A stretch of 64,000 nt of DNA from JALZKA01 sp033856515 (GCA_033856515.1 JAWVEY010000048.1:103832-167831); one strand, 5' to 3'; shown: positions 10,180 through 19,131, counted from the first letter of the stretch. Numbers and translations are program-made. Notes: generated by a model not told the origin, from the sequence alone.

Positions 10180-11928
10180 ATGAAGAAGACCCTTCTATCG
10201 ACGACCGCTGCCCTTGCCATCGCCTTCGCCGGCTGTGGCGACGAGGGCTCCGAGCCGGCTTCCGGGCCCGCGTCGGTCATCCCCGCCGACATGCCCCTCT
10301 ACATCGAGGCCACCGTCAAGCCCGAGGGCGAGCAGGCGGAAAACCTGGACGCGCTCCTCACCGAGCTCAGCGACCTTCCGCTCCCAGGCATCGTGGTGGG
10401 GGATCCAGGGGATCTCATCGTCACGCAGCTCGAGTCCCAGGCGGCAGCGGCGGGAATCGACTTTTCGTACGCAGAGGACGTCGAGCCATGGCTCGGCGAG
10501 AAGGCCGGATTCGGCATCGCCGAGGACGCGGAGGGCGAGACTAGGTTCGTCGCCGCGCTCGAGACGACCGACGAAGACCAGGCCAGCGAGTCGATCAAAG
10601 CGATCCTCTCTCAAGATGAGGTCCCGTACGAGGAGGACGAGTACGAGGGCGTGACCTACATCTCTGCTCCGGGCGACACATACCGCCTCGGCGTCTTTGC
10701 CGGCCACGTCGTGCTCGCGCCTCCCGCCGACTTCGAGGCCTCCGTCGACGCGTCGGAGGGCGACAGCCTCGCCTCCAACGACAAGCTCACCGAAAGCTTC
10801 GACCAGCTCGGGGACGAGGGGCTCGCCTCGCTGTTCATCGACCTCGAGCAATTCACAGAGCTCGTCTCCACCGACCCTGAGGGGCTCGAGCAGGCCAAGG
10901 CCGTCGTGCCCGAGTTCTTCGAGAGCGGCATGGCCGTCTCAGTGGGTGTCTCCGCCGGCAGCCAGGTCTACCTCGACTACGTGACACCGCTTTTCGAGGG
11001 CCAGCCCGAGGCTGGCGCCAGCGATCTGTTGGGCTCCGCGCCCGACGACGTCTTTGGTGCAGCCGCTATCGAGTCCATCGGAGCATTCGGCCCGCCCGTC
11101 GCCGACCTCCTAACGCGAGCCAATGAGGCCGGCGCTGAGCTCGACGAGTTCCCCAAGGAGGGGCTTGAAGCTGCATTCGAGGACCATGTGGGCGTGCCAC
11201 TCGACGAGGCGGCCGATGCACTCGGCGATGCCAGCCTGTGGGTCCGCGGCGAGCTTCCCGACGCCCTCGAGGTCGCGGGTGAGATCGAGGTCTCGGACAC
11301 CGAGGCCGCGACCGCTCTGATCGAAGCGATCGAGCAGGAGGTCTCCGAAGAGGAAGGCGCCAAGCTCGGACCGCCGGTCGGTGGATCGGATGTCGGCTTC
11401 TCGGCGCTCGCAGGCAGCGCGTCCTTCGACAGCCTGCCGAGTTTGGTGGAGCCGGGGACGACTGACTGCACGATCGGTGTGGAGCCCGCCGAGGGTGAAG
11501 GCGGCGCCGAGGTCGAGGAGATCGTCGAAGACGGTTGCGCGATCCCATCAGACGACTACGGGCACGCCGACCTGCCGTTCGTGAACGTCGAGCTCGACGG
11601 GGACGTCGTCCACTACGGATTCTTCAAGGACGAGAAGGCAGCTCAAGCGTCCGACCCGGACGCCGCGGGCGACTTCGGCGAGACCGAGGCCTATGCTGCC
11701 GGCGAGGAGGCTCTGGGAGGCGACTTCGAGTACATCGGAGCTATCGATCTAGCGCCGATCCTCGACGAGTTCGTTGGCGGGGCCGGGATCGGCGATGTGC
11801 TTTCGGGTGATTCGCCAGAGGAGCTCATCACAGGCTTCCTGGCGCAGAAGCTCGGCGTGGTCGCGTTTGGCATCCGCTACGAGGACGACGCAGCGATCCA
11901 GCGCTACGTCCTCAGCCTGGCCGAGTGA
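10180..11928 (+). CDS. DUF3352-family lipoprotein
   Basis: A 582-residue exported protein of unknown function. MKKTLLSTTAALAIAFAGC is a signal peptide with a lipobox-like FAGC, so it is probably attached to the outer face of the membrane. PASVIPADMPLYIEATVKPEG is the family hallmark of DUF3352 proteins, which occur mainly in Actinobacteria. The mature protein is strongly acidic. The ATG was chosen because it gives a clean signal peptide; an in-frame GTG 33 bp upstream is possible. Its stop overlaps the acpS start (GTGA), so it is in the same operon as acpS. The family has no established activity. Confidence 0.75.
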   Translation: MKKTLLSTTAALAIAFAGCGDEGSEPASGPASVIPADMPLYIEATVKPEGEQAENLDALLTELSDLPLPGIVVGDPGDLIVTQLESQAAAAGIDFSYAEDVEPWLGEKAGFGIAEDAEGETRFVAALETTDEDQASESIKAILSQDEVPYEEDEYEGVTYISAPGDTYRLGVFAGHVVLAPPADFEASVDASEGDSLASNDKLTESFDQLGDEGLASLFIDLEQFTELVSTDPEGLEQAKAVVPEFFESGMAVSVGVSAGSQVYLDYVTPLFEGQPEAGASDLLGSAPDDVFGAAAIESIGAFGPPVADLLTRANEAGAELDEFPKEGLEAAFEDHVGVPLDEAADALGDASLWVRGELPDALEVAGEIEVSDTEAATALIEAIEQEVSEEEGAKLGPPVGGSDVGFSALAGSASFDSLPSLVEPGTTDCTIGVEPAEGEGGAEVEEIVEDGCAIPSDDYGHADLPFVNVELDGDVVHYGFFKDEKAAQASDPDAAGDFGETEAYAAGEEALGGDFEYIGAIDLAPILDEFVGGAGIGDVLSGDSPEELITGFLAQKLGVVAFGIRYEDDAAIQRYVLSLAE

Positions 11929-12296
11929 CCGCCGGCGCCGGCATCGACCTGATCGAAATCGAACGGATCGAACGCGCGCTGGAACGGCGGCCTGCTCTGG
12001 CCGGCCGGATCTTCACCGAGCGCGAGCTGGCGGAGGCAAATGAGCGGCCTCGGCCGGGGCGCCACCTCGCCGCGCGCTTCGCCGCCAAGGAAGCGGCGCT
12101 GAAGGCACTGGGCCTCGGCGGCCTGCGCCTCCACGAGGTCGAGGTCGAGGGCGGCAAGGACTCGGCTCCGGCGCTTCGCCTCTCGGGCTCAGCCGAACGG
12201 GCTGCCGCGGAGCGCGGGGTGGACCTGGACGTCTCGCTCACGCACTCGCGGGATCTCGCCGCAGCGGTCGTCATCGCCCGCCCGCGCAACGGCTAA
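11925..12296 (+). CDS. acpS: Holo-[acyl-carrier-protein] synthase
   Basis: Transfers 4'-phosphopantetheine from CoA to the serine of acyl carrier protein. The 123-residue length is typical of AcpS. GIDLIEIERI near the N-terminus carries the metal-binding Asp, and FAAKEAALKALG carries the second metal ligand Glu and the phosphate-contacting Lys. The GTG start overlaps the stop of the upstream lipoprotein gene (GTGA). It is followed by a cluster of short palindromes and then by nnrD and alr; acpS-nnr-alr is a frequent order in actinobacteria and firmicutes. Confidence 0.94.
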   Translation: MTAGAGIDLIEIERIERALERRPALAGRIFTERELAEANERPRPGRHLAARFAAKEAALKALGLGGLRLHEVEVEGGKDSAPALRLSGSAERAAAERGVDLDVSLTHSRDLAAAVVIARPRNG

Positions 12297-12310
12297 GCGC
12301 TCCACGACCG

Positions 12311-12370
12311 GTGCCAGGCACCCCGCGTAGTGCCAGGCACACGCCCCGTGCCAGGCACGGTGCCAGGCAC
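12311..12370. repeat. Four-copy cluster of GTGCCAGGCAC palindromes
   Basis: Four copies of the 11-bp odd palindrome GTGCCAGGCAC lie in the same orientation at 12311, 12330, 12348 and 12360, with spacers of 8, 7 and 1 bp. They fill most of the gap between acpS and the nnrD promoter. Other copies occur at 25999-26028, 26251-26273, 36817-36839 and 47666-47695. Confidence 0.9.
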
Positions 12371-12392
12371 CATGCACGAGGCCGATCCCGTC

Positions 12393-12398
12393 TACGCT
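12393..12398 (+). promoter_or_regulatory. -10 box of nnrD
   Basis: TACGCT ends 7 nt before the nnrD ATG; no Shine-Dalgarno sequence. It lies just downstream of the palindrome cluster. Confidence 0.42.
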
Positions 12399-12405
12399 GC
12401 GGGCG

Positions 12406-13929
12406 ATGGGCCTTCTTGACTGGCTGGATCCGCTTCACGACGCCGAGAGCATGCGTGCCGCCGACTCCGAGGCGATCGGCGAGCGGGGCATTCCCTCGCT
12501 CCAGCTGATGGAGTCCGCGGGCGCGGCGCTCGCTGAGGCGGTGCGTGACGTGGCCGAGCCGGGGCCGATCCGGATCGTGTGCGGCAAGGGCAACAACGGC
12601 GGCGACGGGCTCGTCGCGGCGAGGCTCCTGGCCGAGACCGGCTTCGAGGTCGAGACGCTCCTCCTCTGGCCAGCCGGCGAGCTGTCGGAGGACTCGGCTG
12701 CGAACCACGACCGGCTGACAGGGCCCGGCCGTGAGATCGAGCCGGGCGATATAGCTGCCGCGCTCGAAGGCTCGGGCTGCGTCGTGGACGCGATCTTCGG
12801 CACCGGCTTCGATGGCGCCCCGCGCTCGCCCGCGAAGGAGGCGATCGAGGCCATGAACGGCTGCGGCGCGCCCGTCGTGGCGGCGGACATCGCCTCCGGC
12901 GTCGACGGCTCGACCGGCGAGGTCGAGGGCGTCGCCGCGGGCGCGGACGTCACGGTCACCTTCCACGCGGCGAAGCTGGGCCACCGCATCGCGCCGGGCA
13001 AGCGCTCGACCGGTGAGCTCCGCGTGGCGGACATCGGCATCCCGGCCGACGCTGGTAGCGAGCCGCCTGGCGGGGCGATCACGGCTCGCGTCCTGGACCG
13101 CATCCCGCGCCGTGGGCCGGACTCGACCAAGTTCACGTCGGGACAGGTCGTCGTCGCGGGCGGCTCGCGCGGCCTCACGGGCTCGGTTGTGCTGTCGGCG
13201 AGCGCCGCGATCCGCGCCGGCGCGGGCTATGCGACCGTCGCTGTTCCGGGCGAACTGGAGGCGATCTTCGAGGCGAAGCTGACCGAGGTGATGAGCCGCG
13301 GCTGCGCCTCGGCCGACGGCGCCTTCGGCGAGGGCGCCGCGGAGGAGATCCTGGAGGCGTGCGAGAAGGCCGCCGCCCTTGTTCTTGGCCCTGGTCTGGG
13401 CCGCTCGGACGCCGCGCTCGCGGTCGCTCGCAACGTCGCTGCCGGCGCCGGCCTCCCGCTCGTGATCGACGCCGACGGTCTGAACGCCCACGCGGGAGCA
13501 CTCGAGAGCCTGGCCTCGCGATCTGAGCCCACGGTGATCACGCCACATGCCGGAGAGCTCGCTCGCCTGCTCGACAAGGATTCGGACGAGATCGGCGCGC
13601 ACCGCCTGGCTAACGCACGCGACGCGGCCGAGAGGGGCGGATGTGTCGTCGTCCTCAAGGGCGACGACACGATCGTCGCCGCACCCGGCGGGCCTGTCGC
13701 GGTGAGCGTGGTCTCGGCGCCCGGACTTGCCACCGCCGGCACCGGCGACGTCCTGGCGGGCACCATCGGCGCCCTCCTCGCCCGCGGTCTCGAGCCATTC
13801 GAGGCGGCGTGTGCGGGTGTGTGGGCGAATACGAGCGCCGGGGTCGCGGCGGCCGATCGGGTTGGCGCGGTCGAGTCAGTAATCGCAAGCGATGTCGTTG
13901 ATGCGCTCCCCGCGGGGCTCAGCCCATGA
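12406..13929 (+). CDS. nnrD: Bifunctional NAD(P)H-hydrate epimerase/dehydratase
   Basis: Repairs hydrated NADH and NADPH. The N-terminal half (about 1-215) is the epimerase: ADSEAIGERGIPSLQLMESAG, then GKGNNGGDGLVAARLL, the NAD(P)HX-binding loop. The C-terminal half is the ADP/ATP-dependent dehydratase of ribokinase-like fold, with KFTSGQVVVAGGSRG, TPHAGELARLL and the anion-hole motif GTGDVLAGTIGALLARG. The 507-residue fusion length is standard for bacteria. The stop overlaps the alr start (ATGA), and the downstream alr-cca genes are coupled to it. Confidence 0.95.
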   Translation: MGLLDWLDPLHDAESMRAADSEAIGERGIPSLQLMESAGAALAEAVRDVAEPGPIRIVCGKGNNGGDGLVAARLLAETGFEVETLLLWPAGELSEDSAANHDRLTGPGREIEPGDIAAALEGSGCVVDAIFGTGFDGAPRSPAKEAIEAMNGCGAPVVAADIASGVDGSTGEVEGVAAGADVTVTFHAAKLGHRIAPGKRSTGELRVADIGIPADAGSEPPGGAITARVLDRIPRRGPDSTKFTSGQVVVAGGSRGLTGSVVLSASAAIRAGAGYATVAVPGELEAIFEAKLTEVMSRGCASADGAFGEGAAEEILEACEKAAALVLGPGLGRSDAALAVARNVAAGAGLPLVIDADGLNAHAGALESLASRSEPTVITPHAGELARLLDKDSDEIGAHRLANARDAAERGGCVVVLKGDDTIVAAPGGPVAVSVVSAPGLATAGTGDVLAGTIGALLARGLEPFEAACAGVWANTSAGVAAADRVGAVESVIASDVVDALPAGLSP

Positions 13930-15041
13930 AGCGCGCTGTCGCACGCATCGACCTGGGCGCGATCGAGCGGAACGTCGCGCACCTCATGGGTGTCCTGCAG
14001 GGTGGAGCCGCGATGTGCGCCGTTGTCAAAGCGAACGCGTACGGACACGGGATGGCCGCAAGCGCTAACGCGGCGCTCCACGGTGGCGCCACGATGCTCG
14101 CCGTAGCGACTGCAGGGGAGGCTCGAGCGCTCCGCCCGGACGTCCCCGACGCCCCGATCCTGGTGATGGGCTCGGTCGCGGGCGAGGAGATCAGCCAGGC
14201 GCTCGCTGCCTGGGCCGAGGTCGCGATCTGGCGCGACGCGTCGCGCGAGCTCCTGGGCGCCGTTGCGGAAGAGCTGGGAGTAGTGCCGCGCGTCCATGTG
14301 AAGCACGACTCGGGCATGGGACGGCTTGGCCTGCGCGATCCCGGCGAGGTCGCTGCGCTGATCGACGCCGTCGCGGCCGACGAACGGATGGATCTCGCCG
14401 GGGTGTGGACGCACTTCGCGACTGCTGACGTGGACGAGGCATTCATGCGCGAGCAGCTCAAGCGATTCCGGGTTGTCGCCGAGGCCGCGAAGGAGCGCCA
14501 CCCCGGGATCACGGTTCACGCCGCGAACAGCGCCGCCACGCTCCGCGATCCGGCGACCCACTTCGACATGGTGCGCTGCGGTGTTGGGATCTACGGCCTC
14601 GACCCGTTCGGCCACGACCCGCGCGACCACGGACTCGAGCCCGCGCTGGAGCTTCGCTCATACGTCGCCGATGTGAAGCGCTTCGAGCCTGGCGCGAGCG
14701 CGGGCTACGGGCGCTCGTGGCAGTCCGAGGAGGAGACCTGGGTCGCGCCCGTGCCGATCGGCTACGGCGACGGCTGGCGCCGCGGGCTCTCGAACCGCGC
14801 GAGTGCGCTCGTCGGCGATCAGAAGCGGCCGATCGTTGGGACCGTCTCCATGGACAACATCACGGTCGACCTGGGCCCCGAGACGAGCGTCTCGGCCTTC
14901 GACGAGGTGGTCCTGATCGGAGAGCGGGCCGGTGGCCGGATCCTCGCCGAGGACCTCGCGCGCGAGTTGGGAACGATCAACTACGAGGTGACGACCGGGC
15001 TCTTGCCCCGGGTCGAGCGGGAATACGAGGGCGGATCGTGA
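13926..15041 (+). CDS. alr: Alanine racemase
   Basis: A PLP-dependent enzyme making D-alanine for peptidoglycan. VVKANAYGHG carries the PLP Schiff-base lysine (Lys35), AGYGRS carries the catalytic tyrosine region, and VPIGYGDGWRRGLSN plus GTVSMDNITVDLG are family signatures. The 371 residues are normal. Start and stop overlap both neighbours (ATGA with nnrD, GTGA with the CCA enzyme gene), so all three are translationally coupled. Together with glmM/glmS it makes this a cell-wall precursor region. Confidence 0.96.
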   Translation: MKRAVARIDLGAIERNVAHLMGVLQGGAAMCAVVKANAYGHGMAASANAALHGGATMLAVATAGEARALRPDVPDAPILVMGSVAGEEISQALAAWAEVAIWRDASRELLGAVAEELGVVPRVHVKHDSGMGRLGLRDPGEVAALIDAVAADERMDLAGVWTHFATADVDEAFMREQLKRFRVVAEAAKERHPGITVHAANSAATLRDPATHFDMVRCGVGIYGLDPFGHDPRDHGLEPALELRSYVADVKRFEPGASAGYGRSWQSEEETWVAPVPIGYGDGWRRGLSNRASALVGDQKRPIVGTVSMDNITVDLGPETSVSAFDEVVLIGERAGGRILAEDLARELGTINYEVTTGLLPRVEREYEGGS

Positions 15042-16462
15042 GCCGGGTGGGGGAGGCGCTTCGCGCGGCCCCTGGGCTGGCGGTGGCGCTGGATTCGCTG
15101 GACGGCGGTTGGGTCGTTGGCGGCGCCGTGCGCGATGCCTTGCTCGGCCGGGACGTGATCGACATCGACCTGGCGGTCGAGCCGGGGCGCGAAGAGGCAG
15201 ATGCGCGAGCGGTCGCCAAGGCCGCCGGCGCGGCGGCGTTCCAGCTCTCCGAGGAGTTCGGGACGTGGCGAGTCGAAGCTCGCGACCACTCCTGGCACCT
15301 CGACGTCACGCGTCTGCGCGCCGACGACATAGAGGCCGACCTCAGGCTCCGCGATTTCACGATCAACGCGATCGCCGTGCCGCTCTCCGACACCGACGCG
15401 GACGCGATCGATCCCACAGGCGGCATCGGAGACGCAGAGTCTCGAGTCCTTCGCGCCGCGTCGGATCGCGCCTTCGCCGACGATCCACTGCGGCTCGTGC
15501 GCGCCGCCCGGATCGCGGGCGCGCTGGGCCTGGAGATCGAGCCGGGAACCATCGAACTGGCGCGCGCCGAGTCCGGACGCGCCGAGGAGCCGGCCGGGGA
15601 GAGGCGGCTCGCCGAGCTGCGCCTTCTGATCCGCGCCGACGATCCCGTTCGCGCTCTCGACCTCCTCGACCAGCTGGGCGCCACTTCCGGAGTCCTCCCC
15701 GAACTGGATGCGCTCCAGGGCGTCGAGCAGAACCCGAACCACCACCTTGACGTCCACGGGCACACGATCGAGGTCCTGCGCCAGCTCCTCATCATCGAGT
15801 CTGACCTCGAGCAGTACGCGGGGGAGAGTGTGGACGGAGTCAGGGCGCTCCTGGCCGAGCCGCTGGGCGACGACTTCACGCGTGGAGACGGCCTTCGCCT
15901 CGGCGCCCTCCTCCACGACTCGGGGAAGCCGGCAACGAAGGGCTCACATGGCGGCTACGTCACCTTCATCGGCCACGACTCGGTCGGCGCAGAGATCGTC
16001 GACGAGGCGCTAGGACAGCTCAAGGCCAGCCGTGCGCTCCGCCGCTACGTCGCGGGGCTCACGCGCCACCACCTCCATCTGGGCTTCATGGTCCACGAGC
16101 GCCCGGTCCCGCGGCGGCGCCTCTTCGATTACCTCCAGAAGTGCGGCGATGTAGCGCCGGACGTGACCCTCCTCACCGCCGCGGATCGCATGTCGGCGCG
16201 GGGGTCGGGTGCGATCGCTGCGCCAGAGATGATCGAGGCGCATCTGGAACTCGTCCGCGAGGTCCTCCCTGACGCACTCGAATGGCAGCGCTCGGGCCCG
16301 CCGGCGCTGCCGCTGCCCGGCGACGAGCTCGCGCGGGAGGCCGGGATTCCCGAGGGGCCAGAGCTAGGCAGCCTCATCGAAGAGATCCAGGCCGCGCTGT
16401 TCGCGGGCGAGGTCTCGGGGCGCGACGAGGTCATCACACACGCGCGCAAGACGCTCGCGTAG
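15038..16462 (+). CDS. CCA-adding tRNA nucleotidyltransferase / poly(A) polymerase family, with HD domain
   Basis: A 474-residue class II nucleotidyltransferase. The head domain has VVGGAVRDALLGRDVIDIDLAV, with the DxD metal pair, followed by LRLRDFTINAIA-type and ADDPLRLVRAARIAG RNA-binding motifs. The C-terminal part is an HD hydrolase domain (LLHDSGKP, then GHDSVGAEI). The GTG start overlaps the alr stop; an open frame further upstream is only read-through. CCA addition is the likely role, because the tRNA genes in this window do not encode CCA, but poly(A) polymerases of this fold cannot be excluded. Confidence 0.85.
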   Translation: MSRVGEALRAAPGLAVALDSLDGGWVVGGAVRDALLGRDVIDIDLAVEPGREEADARAVAKAAGAAAFQLSEEFGTWRVEARDHSWHLDVTRLRADDIEADLRLRDFTINAIAVPLSDTDADAIDPTGGIGDAESRVLRAASDRAFADDPLRLVRAARIAGALGLEIEPGTIELARAESGRAEEPAGERRLAELRLLIRADDPVRALDLLDQLGATSGVLPELDALQGVEQNPNHHLDVHGHTIEVLRQLLIIESDLEQYAGESVDGVRALLAEPLGDDFTRGDGLRLGALLHDSGKPATKGSHGGYVTFIGHDSVGAEIVDEALGQLKASRALRRYVAGLTRHHLHLGFMVHERPVPRRRLFDYLQKCGDVAPDVTLLTAADRMSARGSGAIAAPEMIEAHLELVREVLPDALEWQRSGPPALPLPGDELAREAGIPEGPELGSLIEEIQAALFAGEVSGRDEVITHARKTLA

Positions 16463-16465
16463 GCT
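16460..16465 (+). promoter_or_regulatory. -10 box of HIT gene
   Basis: TAGGCT overlaps the TAG stop of the CCA enzyme and ends 9 nt before the next ATG. Confidence 0.4.
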
Positions 16466-16474
16466 CGTCGGCGC

Positions 16475-16891
16475 ATGGCCGACCCCGATTGCCTCTTCTG
16501 CAAGATCGTCGCTGGCGAGTTGCCCGGCGAGATCCTCGCCGAAGACGAGAAGACAATCGCGTTCATGGACATCAATCCGGCGAATCCGGGGCATGCGCTG
16601 GTGATCCCGCGCGAGCACTCGAAGGACCTCCTCGACATCTCCGACGACGACCTCGCCGCTTGCACGCTCGCCGCCCGGCGCCTGGCCCAAACGATGAGCG
16701 AGGCGATCGACCCGGAGGGTTTCAACATCCTCAACTGCTGCGGCTCGGCCGCGTGGCAGACGGTCTTCCACTTTCACCTTCACGTGGTGCCGCGCAACCA
16801 CGACGACCCGCTCGAGCTGCCGTGGATTCCCCGGCCGGGCGATCCCGAGGAAATCAAGGCAACTGCCCAGACGATCAGAGGAGACAGCTGA
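16475..16891 (+). CDS. HIT-family nucleotide hydrolase/transferase
   Basis: A 138-residue histidine-triad protein of the HINT/Hit branch. DCLFCKIVAGELPGEILAED at the start has the FCxI motif, NPGHALVIPREH follows, and HFHLHVVPR near residue 97 is the histidine triad. The family hydrolyses AMP-lysine-like phosphoramidates or dinucleoside polyphosphates; the substrate is not readable here. The stop overlaps the next ATG in TGATG, so it is coupled to the crotonase gene. Confidence 0.93.
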   Translation: MADPDCLFCKIVAGELPGEILAEDEKTIAFMDINPANPGHALVIPREHSKDLLDISDDDLAACTLAARRLAQTMSEAIDPEGFNILNCCGSAAWQTVFHFHLHVVPRNHDDPLELPWIPRPGDPEEIKATAQTIRGDS

Positions 16892-17661
16892 TGGCAGCGA
16901 TTACGTATGAGAGAGACGGCGACATCGGCGTCATCACGCTTTCGAATGGGGACCTCAACTTCTTCACCGCTGGCGCCTTCCACGAGCTGGAGGAATGCGT
17001 CGCCGAGATCGAGGGCTCAGACGTCCGCGCGGCCGTGTGGCGCGCGGATGGAGACGTCTTCTCGGCCGGCGTTGACGTCCAGATCTTCAAGGACGCCGCC
17101 GAGGCGGGGGAGGGCTTCCCGTCGCTGGTCGGCCCGGTCCAGCGCCTGGAGGCACTGCCGATTCCCACGCTCGCAATCTGCCACGGCCTGTGCCTCACGG
17201 CGGGGCTCGAGGTAGCGCTCGCCTGCGACATGATCTGGGCCTCGGAGTCGGCGAAGTTCGGCTTGGTCGAAAAGGTCGTCGGGCTGACGCCAGGCGCCGG
17301 CGGCACACAGCGGATGGCCGAGCGCGCAGGCCCCGCGCGGGCGCGCGAGTTCGTGATGACTGGGCGCCTCTTCGACGCAACGACGCTTGAGCGCTGGAAC
17401 GTGGTCAACCGGGTCCTGCCCGACGCCGAGATCGCCGAAAAGGGCATGGCGTTCGCCCGCGAGCTCGCGGCCGGCCCGACGGTCGCCCACGCCAAGACGA
17501 AGCAGATCGTCCGTGCCTACCTCGACGGCGGCATCGACCACGCGGACGAGGTGACGCCAGGCGTGTTCGCCGAGCTCTTCGAGACCGAGGACCTGAAGAA
17601 CGCGGTCGAGTCCTTCCTGAGGGAGGGCCCCGGCAAGTTCAGCGATTTCAAAGGGCGCTAA
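16891..17661 (+). CDS. Enoyl-CoA hydratase/isomerase family protein
   Basis: A 256-residue crotonase. FSAGVDVQIFKD is the first oxyanion-hole segment, LTAGLEVALACDM carries the first candidate catalytic Glu, and FGLVEKVVGLTPGAGGTQRMAERAG carries the second Glu and the second oxyanion loop. The start ATG has a good AGAGGAG ribosome-binding site 7 nt upstream, one of the few clear ones in the window, and overlaps the HIT gene stop. A fatty-acid or aromatic-acid degradation role is likely; partners are not adjacent. A second crotonase lies at 47738-48502. Confidence 0.9.
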   Translation: MAAITYERDGDIGVITLSNGDLNFFTAGAFHELEECVAEIEGSDVRAAVWRADGDVFSAGVDVQIFKDAAEAGEGFPSLVGPVQRLEALPIPTLAICHGLCLTAGLEVALACDMIWASESAKFGLVEKVVGLTPGAGGTQRMAERAGPARAREFVMTGRLFDATTLERWNVVNRVLPDAEIAEKGMAFARELAAGPTVAHAKTKQIVRAYLDGGIDHADEVTPGVFAELFETEDLKNAVESFLREGPGKFSDFKGR

Positions 17662-17670
17662 GGGCCCGAG

Positions 17671-17676
17671 TAGAGT
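17671..17676 (+). promoter_or_regulatory. -10 box of second beta-helix gene
   Basis: TAGAGT ends 7 nt before the GTG at 17684; no Shine-Dalgarno sequence. Confidence 0.42.
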
Positions 17677-17683
17677 CCTCCGC

Positions 17684-18763
17684 GTGAGGGCGAAAACCTG
17701 GGCGGGGACGATTGCAGTAGTTCTGCTGACATTCACAGCGCCCGCCAGCGCCGCCACGGTCCACGTTTCGAACACGCATGATCACGGCAGGGGCTCGCTG
17801 CGGAAAGCCATAGAACGTGCCAACCCGGGTGACCGTGTCGACGTTCCCGGCGGGCATTATGTGCTCACGACGGGGGAGCTCCTGGTCGACAAGGAGCTGA
17901 AGATCACGGGGGCCGGCGCGCGTGAGACGATTCTCGATGCGAATCGCGACAGTCGCGTGATGAACATCGACTACGCGGGCCCCGGGACGATGCGCGTCTC
18001 CTCGCTGACCGTGCGGGACGGTGACACGAACGCGGATTCCGGCGGAGGCGGCATCAACGTCGACGCGATAATGATCAAGCTGGTGCTCACGCGCGTCGCT
18101 GTCCTCAACAATCGCGTGATCACGAATACGGACATTCAGAATGGCGGTGGCGTCGACAGCCCGGGCGACGTTGTAATTCGGCAGAGCCTGTTCGCGGGAA
18201 ACCACGCCTACAACGGCGGTGCAGTGGCCGCTGACCTGATCAAGGCTTCCGACTCGACCTTCTTCAACAACTTCGGCGGCAACCCGAACCTCAACGGCGA
18301 CGGCGGAGCCTTCGACGACGAGGTCGAGTTGACCGACAGCACCGTCTTCGGCAACCAGTGCTTCAACAGCGACGGCTGCGGTGGGGGACTGTATGGAAGC
18401 GACGCGACACTCAAAGGAACGATCGTGGCCGGCAACCGCGCGTATGAGCCGAATGGCATGCCCGCTGGTTCCGCCGGCAATCCCGGCACCTCCGACAATT
18501 GCGCAAGTCCCGTCACCTCGCTCGGGCACAACCTTGACGATCACAACGATTGTGCGTTGGGTGGAGCCGGTGACATCACGGGCAGGAATCCCAGGCTCGG
18601 TGGCTTGGAAAACAACGGCGGTCAGACCAACACCCTCGCTCTCGCATCGAACAGCCCAGCGTTCAACGCGGGCGCTGGTAACTGCACCCGAAAAGACCAG
18701 CGCGGCATCAGGCGCCCCCAAGGCAACCGCTGTGACATCGGCGCTTTCGAGCTCGTGCCGTAG
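17684..18763 (+). CDS. Secreted beta-helix protein, choice-of-anchor Q end
   Basis: A 359-residue exported protein paralogous to 3073-4428. Residues 1-23 are a signal peptide ending APASA. It continues with THDHGRGSLRKAIERANPGD, a CSLREA-like segment without the two cysteines, then beta-helix repeats with GGG(V/I) turns. It ends NNGGQTNTLALASNSPAFNAGAGNC and CDIGAFELVP, the choice-of-anchor Q signature. GTG start with a TAGAGT box 7 nt upstream. Extracellular location is well supported; function is unknown. Confidence 0.78.
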   Translation: MRAKTWAGTIAVVLLTFTAPASAATVHVSNTHDHGRGSLRKAIERANPGDRVDVPGGHYVLTTGELLVDKELKITGAGARETILDANRDSRVMNIDYAGPGTMRVSSLTVRDGDTNADSGGGGINVDAIMIKLVLTRVAVLNNRVITNTDIQNGGGVDSPGDVVIRQSLFAGNHAYNGGAVAADLIKASDSTFFNNFGGNPNLNGDGGAFDDEVELTDSTVFGNQCFNSDGCGGGLYGSDATLKGTIVAGNRAYEPNGMPAGSAGNPGTSDNCASPVTSLGHNLDDHNDCALGGAGDITGRNPRLGGLENNGGQTNTLALASNSPAFNAGAGNCTRKDQRGIRRPQGNRCDIGAFELVP

Positions 18764-18800
18764 CGACGCGGTGCCATAAACCGCTCAGACAAGCCAATTT

Positions 18801-18816
18801 CCGGCTTCTGAGCCGG
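18801..18816 (+). terminator. Hairpin between beta-helix gene and infA
   Basis: CCGGCT, loop TCTG, AGCCGG form a perfect 6-bp stem 38 bp after the upstream stop. There is no T-run, so termination is only possible; the hairpin also covers where a -35 of infA would lie. Confidence 0.3.
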
Positions 18817-18825
18817 TGTCGGTGC

Positions 18826-18831
18826 TACCCT
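18826..18831 (+). promoter_or_regulatory. -10 box of infA
   Basis: TACCCT ends 9 nt before the infA ATG; no Shine-Dalgarno sequence. Confidence 0.42.
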
Positions 18832-18840
18832 CCGCCGCCG

Positions 18841-19059
18841 ATGGGCAAAGAAGAGAAAATCGAGATGGAGGGCGAGGTCACCGAGGCCTTGCCCAACACC
18901 ATGTTCAAGGTGACTCTCGACAACGACCACGAGGTCCTGGGGCACATCTCAGGCAAGATGCGCCGCCACTACATCCGCATCCTTCCCGGCGATCGCGTAA
19001 AGATCGAGCTCTCGCCGTACGACCTCGACCGCGGCCGCATCACCTACCGCTACAAGTAG
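18841..19059 (+). CDS. infA: Translation initiation factor IF-1
   Basis: A 72-residue OB-fold protein that binds the ribosomal A site during initiation. GKEEKIEMEGEVTEALPN, FKVTLDNDHEVLGHISGKMR, IRILPGDRVKIELSPYDL and GRITYRYK are the full family pattern at the normal length. It stands alone: rpmJ, rpsM, rpsK, rpsD and rpoA, which usually follow infA in actinobacteria, are absent, and a hairpin-bracketed AbiEi/DUF559 gene follows instead. A TACCCT box 9 nt upstream suggests leaderless transcription. Confidence 0.97.
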   Translation: MGKEEKIEMEGEVTEALPNTMFKVTLDNDHEVLGHISGKMRRHYIRILPGDRVKIELSPYDLDRGRITYRYK

Positions 19060-19131
19060 CGCTTTCGTAGCGAAGTTCGCACACTGCGCGTCCCACGCGC
19101 GCGCTTCGGTGCGCCACCGTGCCCCCATGCC

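Noticed and set aside
12311..12370. Four direct repeats considered as a small CRISPR array
   Set aside because: The repeats are 11 bp with spacers of 1-8 bp, there are no cas genes, and identical units occur singly elsewhere.
12271..14630. Long open frames on the minus strand opposite nnrD and alr
   Set aside because: They have no recognisable domains and are Arg/Ala/Pro-rich; they are by-products of the high third-position GC of the genuine plus-strand genes.
14717..15037. Extension of the CCA-enzyme gene upstream into alr
   Set aside because: Out-of-frame translation of alr; the GTG at 15038 overlaps the alr stop and starts the conserved domain.
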